DNA of 64,000 nt, taken from JAVJSU01 sp040219275 (GTDB lineage: Bacteria; Chloroflexota; Anaerolineae; Aggregatilineales; Phototrophicaceae). Of this stretch, positions 43,647-53,895 are shown one piece after another. The stretch is taken from contig JAVJSU010000062.1 of the NCBI GenBank assembly GCA_040219275.1, positions 47,185 through 111,184 on the forward strand, read 5' to 3'. Made by a program: the position numbers and the translations under genes. Below the pieces are notes generated by a model. The model made no database searches and was not told where the DNA came from. It saw nothing but the letters and a program-made list of their open reading frames with translations. Positions within the stretch are counted from its first letter, which is position 1; every line of letters begins with the position of its first letter.

Positions 43647-44609
43647 TCACACGAAAATGATTGCGATTCCCGCCATTGCGACCAGTGTGCCGACCACCGC
43701 ACGGGAACTGATGCGCTCTTTGAAGATCACATAACCGATAGGGATGAGGAAAATCGGCGTGAGGTTAATCAGAGTGGTGGCGATGCCGACGGGCGCATTC
43801 TGGAGCGCGATTAAGACCAGCAACGCACCGACCACCGTTCCCATCACCGCCGCGCCCATCAAATAGCGCAGGGCAACCGGAAAGCGAATCAACGTCGTCA
43901 GATTTTCACGCAATTGTCCCTGAAACAATGCCAGCAACCACAGCACAATCGTCGCCGAAGCCAGACGGATCAGCGAGGCGGAAAGCGGATTCAGGCTTAA
44001 GGGGATCAGCGCGTGAATGTGGCTAAATGTGGGTGATAACGTCGCCAGATTCGCGGGCAGAGGATCAACAATTGCCGCTAATCCGAGCGTCGAAAACACA
44101 AAACTCCCCGCCTGTAAGCTGGCGGCAATCAACGCGAAGATGATCCCTAAGCGGAACTCCTTCGGGTCAATCCCATCACGGATAATGTTGCCTTCCGTCA
44201 CGACGATGCTGATCCCGACAATCGTCAGGAGGATGCCGACGATGGCGATGGCTTGTAGCGATTGGTCAAGGAAAATCCATGCCAGTACGGCGCTTAAAAT
44301 CGGATTAACCGCCCCGATCAATAACGCTAGACGCGGACCGATGCGCTTGAAGGCATTCAGCAAACAAATCGAAGCGAGCCAGAAGCCATTCGCGCCGGAA
44401 AGACTCAGCCAGACCCATGTGGCTAAGGGGGTGTCATGCGGCAGGAGATAACCGCTCGTCAGCAAATTCAAGATGGCGATACACAGTAAGCCGATGGGTA
44501 CGCTCCCCTGCATGACCAGCAACGGACCGTAGGTTCTGCCGGAAAGTGAAAACAAAGTAGACGCAAACCCGAATGCGAGTGCGGCTCCGATGGCGGCAAA
44601 TTCGCCCAT
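43647..44609 (-). CDS. EamA (DMT) family transporter
   Basis: 320 aa with ten predicted membrane segments in two EamA repeats. Each repeat ends with the signature of the family: NPILSAVLAWIFLDQSLQAIAIVGILLTIVGISIV and TPIFLIPIGYVIFKERISSRAVVGTLVAMAGIAIIFV. These are inner-membrane exporters of metabolites such as amino acids or nucleosides; the cargo is unknown. GAGGA is about 6 nt before the ATG. Its stop lies 19 nt from the stop of the convergent LysM gene. Confidence 0.9.
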   Translation of the reverse strand: MGEFAAIGAALAFGFASTLFSLSGRTYGPLLVMQGSVPIGLLCIAILNLLTSGYLLPHDTPLATWVWLSLSGANGFWLASICLLNAFKRIGPRLALLIGAVNPILSAVLAWIFLDQSLQAIAIVGILLTIVGISIVVTEGNIIRDGIDPKEFRLGIIFALIAASLQAGSFVFSTLGLAAIVDPLPANLATLSPTFSHIHALIPLSLNPLSASLIRLASATIVLWLLALFQGQLRENLTTLIRFPVALRYLMGAAVMGTVVGALLVLIALQNAPVGIATTLINLTPIFLIPIGYVIFKERISSRAVVGTLVAMAGIAIIFV

Positions 44610-44921
44610 AAACTATCCTCAAAAAAACCTTGAGCGATCAAGAATAATCAAACGTCATTATTATCGCACACCGCACCGAATATAAGGGACAGTCCAATGA
44701 GTCCATCGCATGGAATTCATCAGCGCGTGAAGCCATTTTCATCTTCGTTGGTGGCGATATAACCCAAATTTATCCCAACTATATCCCAAATGAGTCGGTG
44801 CTTCCGGTTGAACTGATCGCATCATCACGGCAACGCGCCCGCCACGCACTCAGGTGCTTTGCAAAGCATCCGTGCACACGTAGAATGAAGGTAATGTGAG
44901 CTAGGCGGGGCGCAACGTGTC
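44610..44921. other. intergenic region
   Basis: 312-nt divergent spacer between the EamA and histidine-kinase genes. TTATCCCAACTATATCCCAAATG at about 44771-44793 is a short direct repeat of unknown meaning. No gene is convincing. Confidence 0.4.
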
Positions 44922-47090
44922 ATGATTACAGGGATTTTTTTGCTCGATTGGGCGCTGATCGCGGTATCGCTGTTCAATGCCATGCTAATGCTGTGGCTCG
45001 GCTTGACGGTCATGCTCACCGCGGAACGGCGCACATGGGGCGTGTGGATGGTCGAGGAAGGGTTGTTGCTCGGCGCGTTGTTTTTCGTCGTGCATACCGT
45101 CATCCTCGGCTTCGAGCACACCCCTTTCTGGCAAAGCAATGATCTCAATTTCTGGTGGCGGCTGGGCTGGATGCCGGTTATTCTCGCGCCGCTGGCATGG
45201 TATGTGGTGATTCTGTGGTACACCGGATTCTTCGATTACCGCAGTTCGCGCTTATTCCGGCGACATCGCTTATGGGTGGCGTTGACGGTCTGCGCGGGGT
45301 TGGCGATTCTGTTGCTGGTGGCTTTCTTCAGCCCCATGCCGACCTATACCGAGATGATTAACTTCAATATGAGTGGCGCACGAAGCATCATTGGCATACC
45401 GATTTTGTTTCTCATCTACCCGCCGTATGCGCTGGCGTGTATTCTGTTGCCGATTGACGCGCTCATGAATCCCGAACCGGCGCACCGCATGATGGGCGAC
45501 CTCGCACGGCAACGGTCACGTCCGTGGTTATTGTGGACAACCGCCGTCCTCTTGAGCGTTGTGCTTGCCGTGACTTTTTTTCTGGCGCTGATTTCCTACC
45601 GCGCCACGACGGACTTTTACCCCTCACGCACCATTACCCGTTACGGCATCATTCTGCTTTCCGGCTTTGACCTGATTTTGTCGTCGCTGGTCGGGATTGC
45701 TGTTGTACTATTGGGTCAGGCGGTGGTGACGTATGAGGTCTTCACCGGCAAAACCCTGCCCCGACGCGGATTTTTACGGCATTGGCGCAACGCGATTATT
45801 TTGTCGCTGGCAATGTCGATTTTCGTCGGCTGGTCGCTGGTCTATCAACCGTTGCCGGTTTATAGTCTGCTGATTATGGCGGGAATCACCATCGTCTTTT
45901 ATGCGCTGTGGAGTTGGCGCTCGTTCGTCCATCGGGATTATTTGATCTCACGCTTGCGTCCTTTTGTGGATAGTCAGGGCGCGACCACGCAGATGATTAA
46001 CCCCGAAGACGATTCGTATTCCCGCGCAAAATCCTTTTTCGAGAGTGTCTGCCGTGAAGTGATTACCACCCATCAGGCGCATCTGATGCCCGTCGGCGTG
46101 CTGTCGCCGTTGGTCGGCAATCCTCTGCGCTATCCTGACAACGACCCCTCACAGCTTATCACGCCGGATTTACCTCTGCATCTGTTCGATCATCATGCAG
46201 GCGCGGCGCTTGCGTTGGAGCCAAAAGAGTACGGCGGATTTTTGTGGGCGTTGCCGTTATGGTCGGAGCGGGGATTGATCGGCGTGTTGTTATTGGGTGA
46301 AAAGCAAGATCGCGGTTTGTATACGCAGGAGGAAATCGACATTGCCCGCGCAAGTGGAGAGCGCATCGTCGATATGCTGGCGGGGGAGCAGATGACGCGC
46401 CGATTGATGCAATTGCAACGCGCCCGCCTGACGGAAACCCGCGTTATGGATCTCCGCACCCGTCGCGCCTTGCATGATGACATTCTGCCGATCATCCACA
46501 CCTCGATTTTACGCCTGAGCGCCATCGCCCCGCGTGAGAACGATGCGCGGGAGGTCATTCAGGAATTGTCTGATGTGCATCGCGGAATTTCCGAGTTGAT
46601 CCACACCACGCCGGATATGAGCAAACAAAACGGCACAGCGCGTGATCTGATTGGCGCGCTTAAGTTGATGGTCGAAACAGAATTCGCCGGAGAGTTTACG
46701 TCCGTCACATGGCACACAGAAGAGACTACGCCACTCGAACCGCTCGCGCATGAAATTGTCATCGGCGCGGTACGGGAGATTCTGCGAAACGCCACCGTGC
46801 ACGGACGCGGCGACGAACTCAACACCCCGCTCAATTTGACGATCACGGTGACCAATGGCGAAAAATTGACCCTGCAAATCGAAGATGATGGTGTAGGCTT
46901 GCTGGCTGTGGCTTCTACAGAACGCGGTGGTGCGGGAGGTGGCTTGAGCCTGCACAGTACCATGCTGGCAATCGTCGGCGGTCATCTGAGCGTGAACACC
47001 GCCGGAGAACGTGGCACACAGGCAATCATCACATTAACATCGCCGACTATCAGCGACCTGAATCCTGCACAGGGACTTACAGCAGATTAA
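44922..47090 (+). CDS. membrane histidine kinase, HPK7 (NarL/LiaS-type), orphan
   Basis: 722 aa. The N-terminal 335 residues hold about eight membrane segments with no recognised ligand domain. A GAF-like region follows (about 360-500). The dimerisation box is RRALHDDILPIIHTSILRL, with the phosphorylated His at about 517 (HisKA_3 type). The GHKL ATPase has the N-box REILRNATVHG, DDGVGL, and GGAGGGLSLHSTMLAIVGG. Such kinases signal to NarL-type response regulators, but none is adjacent. The signal is unknown. Confidence 0.88.
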   Translation: MITGIFLLDWALIAVSLFNAMLMLWLGLTVMLTAERRTWGVWMVEEGLLLGALFFVVHTVILGFEHTPFWQSNDLNFWWRLGWMPVILAPLAWYVVILWYTGFFDYRSSRLFRRHRLWVALTVCAGLAILLLVAFFSPMPTYTEMINFNMSGARSIIGIPILFLIYPPYALACILLPIDALMNPEPAHRMMGDLARQRSRPWLLWTTAVLLSVVLAVTFFLALISYRATTDFYPSRTITRYGIILLSGFDLILSSLVGIAVVLLGQAVVTYEVFTGKTLPRRGFLRHWRNAIILSLAMSIFVGWSLVYQPLPVYSLLIMAGITIVFYALWSWRSFVHRDYLISRLRPFVDSQGATTQMINPEDDSYSRAKSFFESVCREVITTHQAHLMPVGVLSPLVGNPLRYPDNDPSQLITPDLPLHLFDHHAGAALALEPKEYGGFLWALPLWSERGLIGVLLLGEKQDRGLYTQEEIDIARASGERIVDMLAGEQMTRRLMQLQRARLTETRVMDLRTRRALHDDILPIIHTSILRLSAIAPRENDAREVIQELSDVHRGISELIHTTPDMSKQNGTARDLIGALKLMVETEFAGEFTSVTWHTEETTPLEPLAHEIVIGAVREILRNATVHGRGDELNTPLNLTITVTNGEKLTLQIEDDGVGLLAVASTERGGAGGGLSLHSTMLAIVGGHLSVNTAGERGTQAIITLTSPTISDLNPAQGLTAD

Positions 47091-47350
47091 CAATGGCATA
47101 ATTTTGCTTTTCTCCAAAGATGAGCGATTTCTTAACATAAGACGCAGGAAATACCCCCATTTTTCACGAATTTCGCCGGATTATGAAATCTTATTTAAAG
47201 TTTTGCCCATTCTTGTGGCATACTTGAGTTTAAATAGCTTATTAGATTCTTAAGCTCTCGTAACATAATTGGCAGTATAAGTGTTATATATAAGTAGATG
47301 AACAAAACTTTCGTCGTTATTTGAACTAAAGGGACGGTTGGTAGACAATC

Positions 47351-47998
47351 ATGTTCGAAAATTATTATGTTGGTATGGTCGCAGTCGTTGTCGTTAGCTA
47401 TTTGCTCGGATCAATCCCGACTGCCTATTTCATTGCAAAGCTCAAAGGTGTGAATATCTTTGAGGTGGGTAGTGGTAACATGGGCGCAACCAATGTGAGC
47501 CGTTCTTTAGGGACAGAATGGGGCGTGGCAGTTATGGCGCTGGATATGTTCAAAGGCGTGGTGGCAATTGCCATTTCCCGCCTGCTGATGCCAGAAAGCA
47601 CCGCCGCCGCGACGACGATTTCCGCAATTTCAACCATCATCGGGCATAACTGGTCATTGTTCGCCTCGGTCTTTACCGGAACCATCAAAGGGGGCAAGGG
47701 CGCGTCTACCGCGTTCGGTACTCTGCTGATGATCGCGCCGGTTCAGGTCATCGTGGCGATGGCGGTACTCGGTCTGGTGATCGTCGCCCGCACCCGTTAC
47801 GTGTCGCTGGGCGTGTTGATCGCCTTTACGTTAGCGATTATCTGGCTGAACATCCTTGTGCTACAGAAGTTTTTAACGGTAGAGGTATTTCACTATTCGA
47901 TGGTGCTGGGCTTATTGTTGTTGATGCGCTTCCGTGAGAACATTCAACGGTTGCTCACCGGCACAGAACGACGGTTCGGCGACAAAGCCAGCGCATAA
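47351..47998 (+). CDS. plsY: glycerol-3-phosphate acyltransferase PlsY
   Basis: 215 aa with five membrane segments. The three PlsY motifs are present: GSIPTAYFIAKLKGVNIFEVGSGNMGATNVSR, the Asp-containing ALDMFKGV region, and GHNWSLFASVFTGTIKGGKGASTAFG. The enzyme acylates sn-glycerol-3-phosphate using acyl-phosphate, starting phospholipid synthesis in the inner membrane. It is followed by a terminator at 48018, so it is monocistronic. Confidence 0.95.
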   Translation: MFENYYVGMVAVVVVSYLLGSIPTAYFIAKLKGVNIFEVGSGNMGATNVSRSLGTEWGVAVMALDMFKGVVAIAISRLLMPESTAAATTISAISTIIGHNWSLFASVFTGTIKGGKGASTAFGTLLMIAPVQVIVAMAVLGLVIVARTRYVSLGVLIAFTLAIIWLNILVLQKFLTVEVFHYSMVLGLLLLMRFRENIQRLLTGTERRFGDKASA

Positions 47999-48017
47999 CC
48001 AATCCAAATACATATCC

Positions 48018-48052
48018 AAAGCGCGAGTGCAATTTAATCACTCGCGCTTTTT
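48018..48052 (+). terminator. intrinsic terminator of plsY
   Basis: AAAGCGCGAGTG-caatttaat-CACTCGCGCTTT followed by TT, 19 nt after the plsY stop. Confidence 0.85.
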
Positions 48053-48104
48053 GATTCCGTCTATACTTCAATGATGTTCACGTTCGCTTATGGAGTTGTT
48101 GATT

Positions 48105-49475
48105 ATGCTCACACACGCCCGCAAATTGCTCACGTTTGATTTCTGGCTGGATGTTCGCGTTATTGGCATTTTGCTGATGCTTCTGGCACTTAGTTCAGCG
48201 ATGTTTGGTTATGTTCGCGTTCACGGTGATTTCGACCTGTTGACCATCCTCGGTGATTTTTATGCCAACATCAGCGCGGAGTTGGGGAGCATCGCTATCA
48301 CGGTGTTGATTATCGACACGGTGAACCGGCGCTATGAAGAAAAACAGCGCACGCGTAGCTTACAGGAAGAACTCATCCGGCAGGCAGGGAGTCCGGTTCA
48401 TGCGACGGCAATTAACGCTATGTCCTCGTTACGAAGACTTGGTTGGTTACATAAAATAAATAAGAAAAGTGTCCTTATCAATGCTGATCTGTCCAACATT
48501 GATTTGCATGGTGCAAATCTTAAAGAAGTCGACTTAAGTGGCGTAAACCTGAGCAACAGTAATCTGAGTGAAGCATGTCTTTCTTCCGCAAGGTTGCAAG
48601 ACGGCAACCTACGTGGCGCACACCTTGCTGGTGCTGATCTAGCTCAATCAAAATTAACCAATACGCAATTTGTGAATGCCAATCTGCAATTCTCACGATT
48701 ACATGGATCAAGCATAATCGGTACGAATTTTCTCTACGCAAATCTCAAAGGTGCAGACTTGCGCTCTCTTTATATGGACGATGTGAATTTCGAGGGAGCA
48801 GACCTTACGGACGCAATTTTCTCCGACGAATTATTCGACGTAAGCACAAATGTGCGCTTACCTGATGGTACTTTGCTGACGGAAGGGCGAGATTTGAAAG
48901 AATTCGGCGTAGAAGCACGGCGTATCGTTGGACAGACTAGAGCAGATGATCCAGATGCAGAGACGTTTACCTTCGCCGATGGCACACAACGACGCTGGAA
49001 ACTTGGCGAGGGCTGGCTGGATGCACCGAATACAAAGCGTGCAAATCTGTCAGGAACATACTTGAGAGATGATTTTACTGAGGTTGATTTTCATAGGGTA
49101 AATTTAAGCAATAGCCATATACAGGATGCGAGTTTCCAGCGCGCAAATTTACGGGGTGCAAATTTGAGTGGGACGCATATTGAGCGAGTTACCTTCACGG
49201 GAGCGGATTTAACCGATGCCGATCTTACGGGTATGTTTATCATCAAATATATGTACGAAAGAGCGTTTCTTGTGACAAATTACAGCCGCGTTATCTTCGA
49301 CGAAACAACCATTCTACCGGACGGCACAAACTGGTCACCGGAACGCGACTTGGCTGAGTTTGGGGCTGAGACAAGAACTATCGCAAAATCGGAAAGAGTC
49401 GATCCCGTAAATGTTCACACCTTCGAGGATGGGACGCAACGGCGCTGGAAGCTCGGCGAGGGATGGCTAGATTAG
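48105..49475 (+). CDS. membrane protein with duplicated pentapeptide-repeat module
   Basis: 456 aa from ATG 48105 (GGAG nine nucleotides upstream). Two membrane segments at about 18-36 and 55-80. Then A(D/N)LxxxNL-type pentapeptide repeats, as in ADLSNIDLHGANLKEVDLSG, form two right-handed beta-helix blocks (about 124-248 and 308-390). Each block ends with the same tail: LPDGT...RDL.EFG.E.R.I....DP.....F.DGTQRRWKLGEGWLD. The tail appears at about 252-308 and again at the C-terminus. Function unknown; some members bind DNA gyrase, others sit on membranes. Confidence 0.87.
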   Translation: MLTHARKLLTFDFWLDVRVIGILLMLLALSSAMFGYVRVHGDFDLLTILGDFYANISAELGSIAITVLIIDTVNRRYEEKQRTRSLQEELIRQAGSPVHATAINAMSSLRRLGWLHKINKKSVLINADLSNIDLHGANLKEVDLSGVNLSNSNLSEACLSSARLQDGNLRGAHLAGADLAQSKLTNTQFVNANLQFSRLHGSSIIGTNFLYANLKGADLRSLYMDDVNFEGADLTDAIFSDELFDVSTNVRLPDGTLLTEGRDLKEFGVEARRIVGQTRADDPDAETFTFADGTQRRWKLGEGWLDAPNTKRANLSGTYLRDDFTEVDFHRVNLSNSHIQDASFQRANLRGANLSGTHIERVTFTGADLTDADLTGMFIIKYMYERAFLVTNYSRVIFDETTILPDGTNWSPERDLAEFGAETRTIAKSERVDPVNVHTFEDGTQRRWKLGEGWLD

Positions 49476-49542
49476 GCTTAGCACGCGTATGATGCGAATT
49501 ATTTGCCCGAACCCATCCCCTAAAACACGCTGAAGGGTGAAG

Positions 49543-50598
49543 TTAGTCAGCTATTTTGCACTTTTGGGCTTCATGATGAATCAGCCATTTTTTACGATTC
49601 AACCCGCCACCGTAGCCCGTCAATTCGCCGTTAGAGCCAATCACCCGATGACAGGGGATCAGGATGGCAAGTTGATTCGCGCCATTCGCACGGGCGACTG
49701 CACGCACCGCTGATGGATTGCCAATCGCCCGCGCAATATCGGCATAGGAGCGCGTCTCGCCGCAGGGAATTTGCCGGAGCGCCTCCCACACCTGTTGTTG
49801 AAATGGCGTTCCCAGATTGGCGATAGGGACGGTGAAGTCGCTTAACGTTCCCGCAAAATAATCAGCGAGTTCACGTTCGATGTGTTCGATGGGCGGTGTA
49901 CAACCGGGGATAATCGCCGATTTGGTGCGCTCACGTAATTTTTCAAGCTCGCGCTCTAGCCCGCGCCGATCCACAAATTCCAGCAAATAGAGTACCTCGT
50001 CATCAGCAATGGCGACCATCGGACCGAGTTGGGTATCAATCCATGTGGCTTTTAGCAGTTGATTTTTCCCCGCCAATGACGGCGCAGAGCCTGTGATACG
50101 GGCGAACGCATCCCTGAAACCACTGCCGGATTCATACCCCGACGCGACCTGTGCATCAATGACGGTTGCGCCTTCGCGGATGTGCTTCATCGCCATGCCG
50201 ATACGACGGGAGCGGGCATATTCGATGAAGGTCATGCCGAAACGCTTCTTGAATTGTCTGCGGGCGGTGGATGGGTCAATGTAAAGCTGACGCACATCTT
50301 CGCTCCGCCATTTCTTTTCCGGCTGAGCTTCGACTGCGTCCACTAATTTCTGCACAATTTCCGGCACATGATTGGGATTTGACAACGGATTACAGCGTTT
50401 GCATGGGCGAAATCCGGCAAGCAACGCCTCCTGCGCGGAGTCATAAAAGACGCAATTTTCAAATTTGGGCGTGCGTGCCGGACACCCCGGACGACAAAAT
50501 ACGCCTGTTGTTTTCACACCGGTAAAGAATACGCCGAAGTAGTCTACATTTTTGTCGATAATCGCCTGATAATAGTCTCTGTGGAGGTTGTTTTGCAT
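49543..50598 (-). CDS. ada: bifunctional Ada: transcriptional activator and O6-methylguanine-DNA methyltransferase
   Basis: 351 aa. N-terminal zinc domain with four Cys (35, 39, 66, 69; the CRPGCP and CKRC pairs), of which the first is expected to receive methyl groups from phosphotriesters. AraC-type helix-turn-helix (about 85-170). C-terminal methyltransferase domain with the acceptor Cys316 in AILIPCHRVI. It repairs methylated DNA irreversibly and activates its regulon. Start supported by GGGAG seven nucleotides before the ATG. A sequence AAAGCGCG, one base from the E. coli Ada box, is just before the ribosome site (50617-50610), a weak hint of autoregulation. Confidence 0.94.
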   Translation of the reverse strand: MQNNLHRDYYQAIIDKNVDYFGVFFTGVKTTGVFCRPGCPARTPKFENCVFYDSAQEALLAGFRPCKRCNPLSNPNHVPEIVQKLVDAVEAQPEKKWRSEDVRQLYIDPSTARRQFKKRFGMTFIEYARSRRIGMAMKHIREGATVIDAQVASGYESGSGFRDAFARITGSAPSLAGKNQLLKATWIDTQLGPMVAIADDEVLYLLEFVDRRGLERELEKLRERTKSAIIPGCTPPIEHIERELADYFAGTLSDFTVPIANLGTPFQQQVWEALRQIPCGETRSYADIARAIGNPSAVRAVARANGANQLAILIPCHRVIGSNGELTGYGGGLNRKKWLIHHEAQKCKIAD

Positions 50599-50852
50599 TA
50601 CGCATCTCCCGCGCTTTGATGAACTTGACTGGATAGAGTCATCTTAGCACAAATGGGCTGATTGACCGCCGAGTTTCAGGCATTGATGTTTGGTGATTAT
50701 GGCGGTCTAAACCTATACTTTTAAGCAATGCAGTGAATTCCTACACAAAATCTATACTCTAACTGTAAAATGAGTTTTTACTCACATATGCACCCTAACG
50801 TGTACACTGTGCGTATAACGTATCAGGGCAAAATTATTCACGAGGAGCAAGC

Positions 50853-52070
50853 ATGACCGACGTAATCACCGGCGAGATGATCTGGCAAAAATCAGTCCGC
50901 GCCAATCCACAAGCGTTTTACGAAGAGATGCGCCAGACCAGCCCCATTTTTAAGGGTATTGGTCCGATGACGGGCAACACATTCTGGTTTTTTACGCACT
51001 ATGATGATGTGGTCAGTGTGTTAAAAGATCAGCGCTTTGGCAAAGAGTTCCGCAAGCACCTCACACCGGAAGAAGCCGCCGCCTTTGGACCGGAACCCGC
51101 GCCGGATGATATGTTCGCGGTGATTAATCGCCATCTGCTGAATGTCGATCCGCCGGATCACACCCGTTTACGCGCCCTCGTGCACAAAGCCTTTACGCCG
51201 CGCATGGTGGAAAATCTGCGCCCGCGCATCACCGAAATCGCTGATGATTTGCTGAACGACATGGAAGGCAAAAGTGAGGTTGATCTGCTGGATAGCTTCG
51301 CCTTCCCGCTCCCCATCACCGTGATCGCGGAAATGCTCGGCATCGCACCGGAAGATCGCATTAAATTTCGCGAGTGGACGCGGGTGCTCCTGTTTGATCC
51401 GGACATGGATAACAACATGGCATCCATCATGGAATTCACCAGCTACATGAACGCCAAAATCGACGAATATCAGCAAACGCCCGCAGATAACATCCTGAGT
51501 GCGCTGATTCAAGCGGAAGAAGGGGGCGATTCGCTGGATCGTATGGAATTGTTGAGCATGATCTTCCTGCTCCTCGTCGCGGGACACGAAACAACCGTCA
51601 ACCTGATCGGCAACGGCACGCTGGCGCTGATGCAACACCGCGATCAGCTGGAAAAATTGCACAACGATCCGGCGCTTATCAAAACGGCGGTGGAAGAATT
51701 GCTCCGCTGGAACGGTCCGGTAGAAACGCCAACCACGCGCTGGGCATTTGAAGATGTGGAAATCAGCGGCGTGACCATTCCGAAGGGAGATATGGTGTTG
51801 CCGTCTTTGCTCGCGGCGAATCGTGACCCCGCCATGTTCGAGAATCCCAATACGCTGGACATCACGCGTGACCCCAATCGACATATCGCCTTCGGGCATG
51901 GTATTCATTATTGCGTCGGTGCGCCGCTCGCACGGCTGGAAGGCACCATCGCCATCAATGCGCTACTGGCACGCTTCCCGAATATCGACCTCGCCGTGCC
52001 GGAAGAGTCGCTGGAATGGGCGGAAAATCTGCTTTTGCATGGGATGAGAGCCTTACCCGTGCGTCTATAA
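50853..52070 (+). CDS. cytochrome P450
   Basis: 405 aa, soluble bacterial type, no membrane anchor. I-helix AGHETT (about 242-247) for oxygen activation, ExxR in EELLRW (about 280-285), and haem loop FGHGIHYCVGAPLARLEG with Cys354 as haem ligand. The layout is that of CYP107/CYP105-like enzymes that hydroxylate small molecules using a ferredoxin. No ferredoxin gene or biosynthetic cluster is adjacent. The ribosome site GAGGAG is five nucleotides before the ATG. Confidence 0.95.
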   Translation: MTDVITGEMIWQKSVRANPQAFYEEMRQTSPIFKGIGPMTGNTFWFFTHYDDVVSVLKDQRFGKEFRKHLTPEEAAAFGPEPAPDDMFAVINRHLLNVDPPDHTRLRALVHKAFTPRMVENLRPRITEIADDLLNDMEGKSEVDLLDSFAFPLPITVIAEMLGIAPEDRIKFREWTRVLLFDPDMDNNMASIMEFTSYMNAKIDEYQQTPADNILSALIQAEEGGDSLDRMELLSMIFLLLVAGHETTVNLIGNGTLALMQHRDQLEKLHNDPALIKTAVEELLRWNGPVETPTTRWAFEDVEISGVTIPKGDMVLPSLLAANRDPAMFENPNTLDITRDPNRHIAFGHGIHYCVGAPLARLEGTIAINALLARFPNIDLAVPEESLEWAENLLLHGMRALPVRL

Positions 52071-52265
52071 GCAAGCAAGTAAAATGCTGAACTGACATTA
52101 CGCAGAAATTAAACGCCGATGGCATAACCAAATCCATCGGCTAAAACCCGTTGTAACGCAGAGATAAAACGTGTTCATGTCTGTTGGAAGGCTCGCCAAC
52201 CTTGCGAGGTGTGGCGGCGCAACCTTTTGCGTCACTTGACCCAGTTTTGATCTAAAGTCGGGTAT

Positions 52266-53270
52266 CTACCGTTCGTAGGTTTCATACTCCCACTCGCGTT
52301 GAGTGCGTCTACCTGAGTGCTTGAAGCCTGCCGCCACCAGCTTGCCACGCACACCGTTCGCGGTGGCATTCTTAGGACTAATGATGACACGTTGCCTGCT
52401 CGTATCATCTGTGAGCATTAGCATCAGTGTCATGATGCGGTCTGTGCCATTTTCTAAGCTGAATTCGCAAGTTGTCCAATCATCATCAATGGATAGCTCA
52501 TCAAGATCACCTACTTGCAAGGTAGGTTTGCTCTCCAGCGTGGGCTTGGGTTTGCTTCGGGCACTGGTCATCTCTTGCCATGCCATGCCCATTTTACGAG
52601 CAAACGGCAAGCTACCACTCGCTCCATAGACCTCCGTTAAGGCATCGTAGGCATCATCATCGCCTTGTTCTACCCACGCATTCGCTAATCCCTCAACCTC
52701 AGCTATAGACTTATCGTAGAACTCATTTGATATTTTCTTGGATTTGAGGTATCCAGCGAGGCGAGCTAGCATAATACCGCGCCTTAAGGGTTCCATCTTA
52801 AGAATAAGATCAAAAACCGCTTGTAAATTAGGATGATCGCTCGCGAAGGTGCGCAAAAGTGGATTTTGAACTTTGTTCCGATCTAGCACCAACATATGCT
52901 GAATGACTTCGTCGTCGTCACCACTACCAACTTGATTAATTAAGTCGGTCACCTCGTCATCCGATAGTTTTAGGTTGTAGGTATGCCCAAGTCGTTGCTC
53001 TTGGTCTCTTAATGACACCAATTGTTTCGCCTTCTCTCTTATTTCATGCGGTACCACACCTTCTCTGAACATCTTCAGCTTGGGCAATGTTTCCTCATGG
53101 TTCTCATCTTGAACCAAGGTTTCATATAGCTCTCCTAACATTGCTTTAGCTTGTTCACGGTGTTCTGCCGGCATTTCTTCATCAGTCGCAATGGTACTCA
53201 ATCCATATACTTGCCGACTAACATCCAGATTAGCCATTAGGCTTGAAATGTCGTCGTTATTTTCCATCAT
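52266..53270 (-). CDS. protein of unknown function
   Basis: 334 aa, mostly helical and soluble, with no signal peptide or membrane segment. The N-terminal third is acidic (DISSLMANLDVSRQVYGLST...EEMPAEHREQAKAMLGELYETL). The middle is helix-rich with NLQAVFDLILKMEPLRRGIMLARLAGYLKSKKI, and the C-terminal part is beta-rich (WTTCEFSLENGTDRIMTLMLMLTDDTSRQRVIISP). I do not recognise a family. It is followed and preceded by long spacers. Confidence 0.65.
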   Translation of the reverse strand: MMENNDDISSLMANLDVSRQVYGLSTIATDEEMPAEHREQAKAMLGELYETLVQDENHEETLPKLKMFREGVVPHEIREKAKQLVSLRDQEQRLGHTYNLKLSDDEVTDLINQVGSGDDDEVIQHMLVLDRNKVQNPLLRTFASDHPNLQAVFDLILKMEPLRRGIMLARLAGYLKSKKISNEFYDKSIAEVEGLANAWVEQGDDDAYDALTEVYGASGSLPFARKMGMAWQEMTSARSKPKPTLESKPTLQVGDLDELSIDDDWTTCEFSLENGTDRIMTLMLMLTDDTSRQRVIISPKNATANGVRGKLVAAGFKHSGRRTQREWEYETYER

Positions 53271-53895
53271 TGAAACATCCTAAATATCGTCTTTTTTTAT
53301 CTTAATATACTATAGTGATTTGGAAATCTCGCACAACTTCTTACTGTTAGAATTGGTCAAAAAGTTGATGGAACGCACCTACACCTAACCGGGTCTCAAG
53401 GTCACGGTACAGATTTTTGATAAGATTTATCAAACCGGGAGGAAGGTTGCTTCTGAATTCAATCAAAACATGCCCATCATATTCGATGAGCATTTGCCAC
53501 AGTGAAGTTATCTAATTCTCAATCCTAACCCACCGACTGACTCACCTTAATTGCTCCGCCGAAAGGGTCGCCAGCTTTAAGCTATAGGACAGCGCATCGG
53601 ACGCGAACGATCAGAGCGCGACTTCTGTAAATTCCACAAGCGTAATCATGAAATTGCTAAACGTCACCGTGCTATGCCTCAGCACCAAAAACACGTGCGC
53701 TCCATAGGAATAAAACAAAATAACGCAAAGCCCCGCAGGTGCAAGGATATGCAATCGAAAGAATATACCGCCGGAAGACTCTTTAGGTTGTAATATCCTT
53801 ACCTTGGATGTATTGCGGGAGCGTGCCTAAAATTTGTATACTCTGGCGCACCTACCGCCGTTATCCATCTATAGAGACCTACACAGGGCATTCCA
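53271..53895. other. intergenic region
   Basis: 625 nt without a convincing gene. Open frames are short and lack ribosome sites. No hairpin or repeat stands out; the start region of the DUF4062 gene follows. Confidence 0.4.

Noticed and set aside
50610..50617. Ada box (AAAGCGCG) before ada.
   Set aside because: One base off the E. coli box and lying inside the expected transcript, next to the ribosome site; too weak to annotate as an operator.
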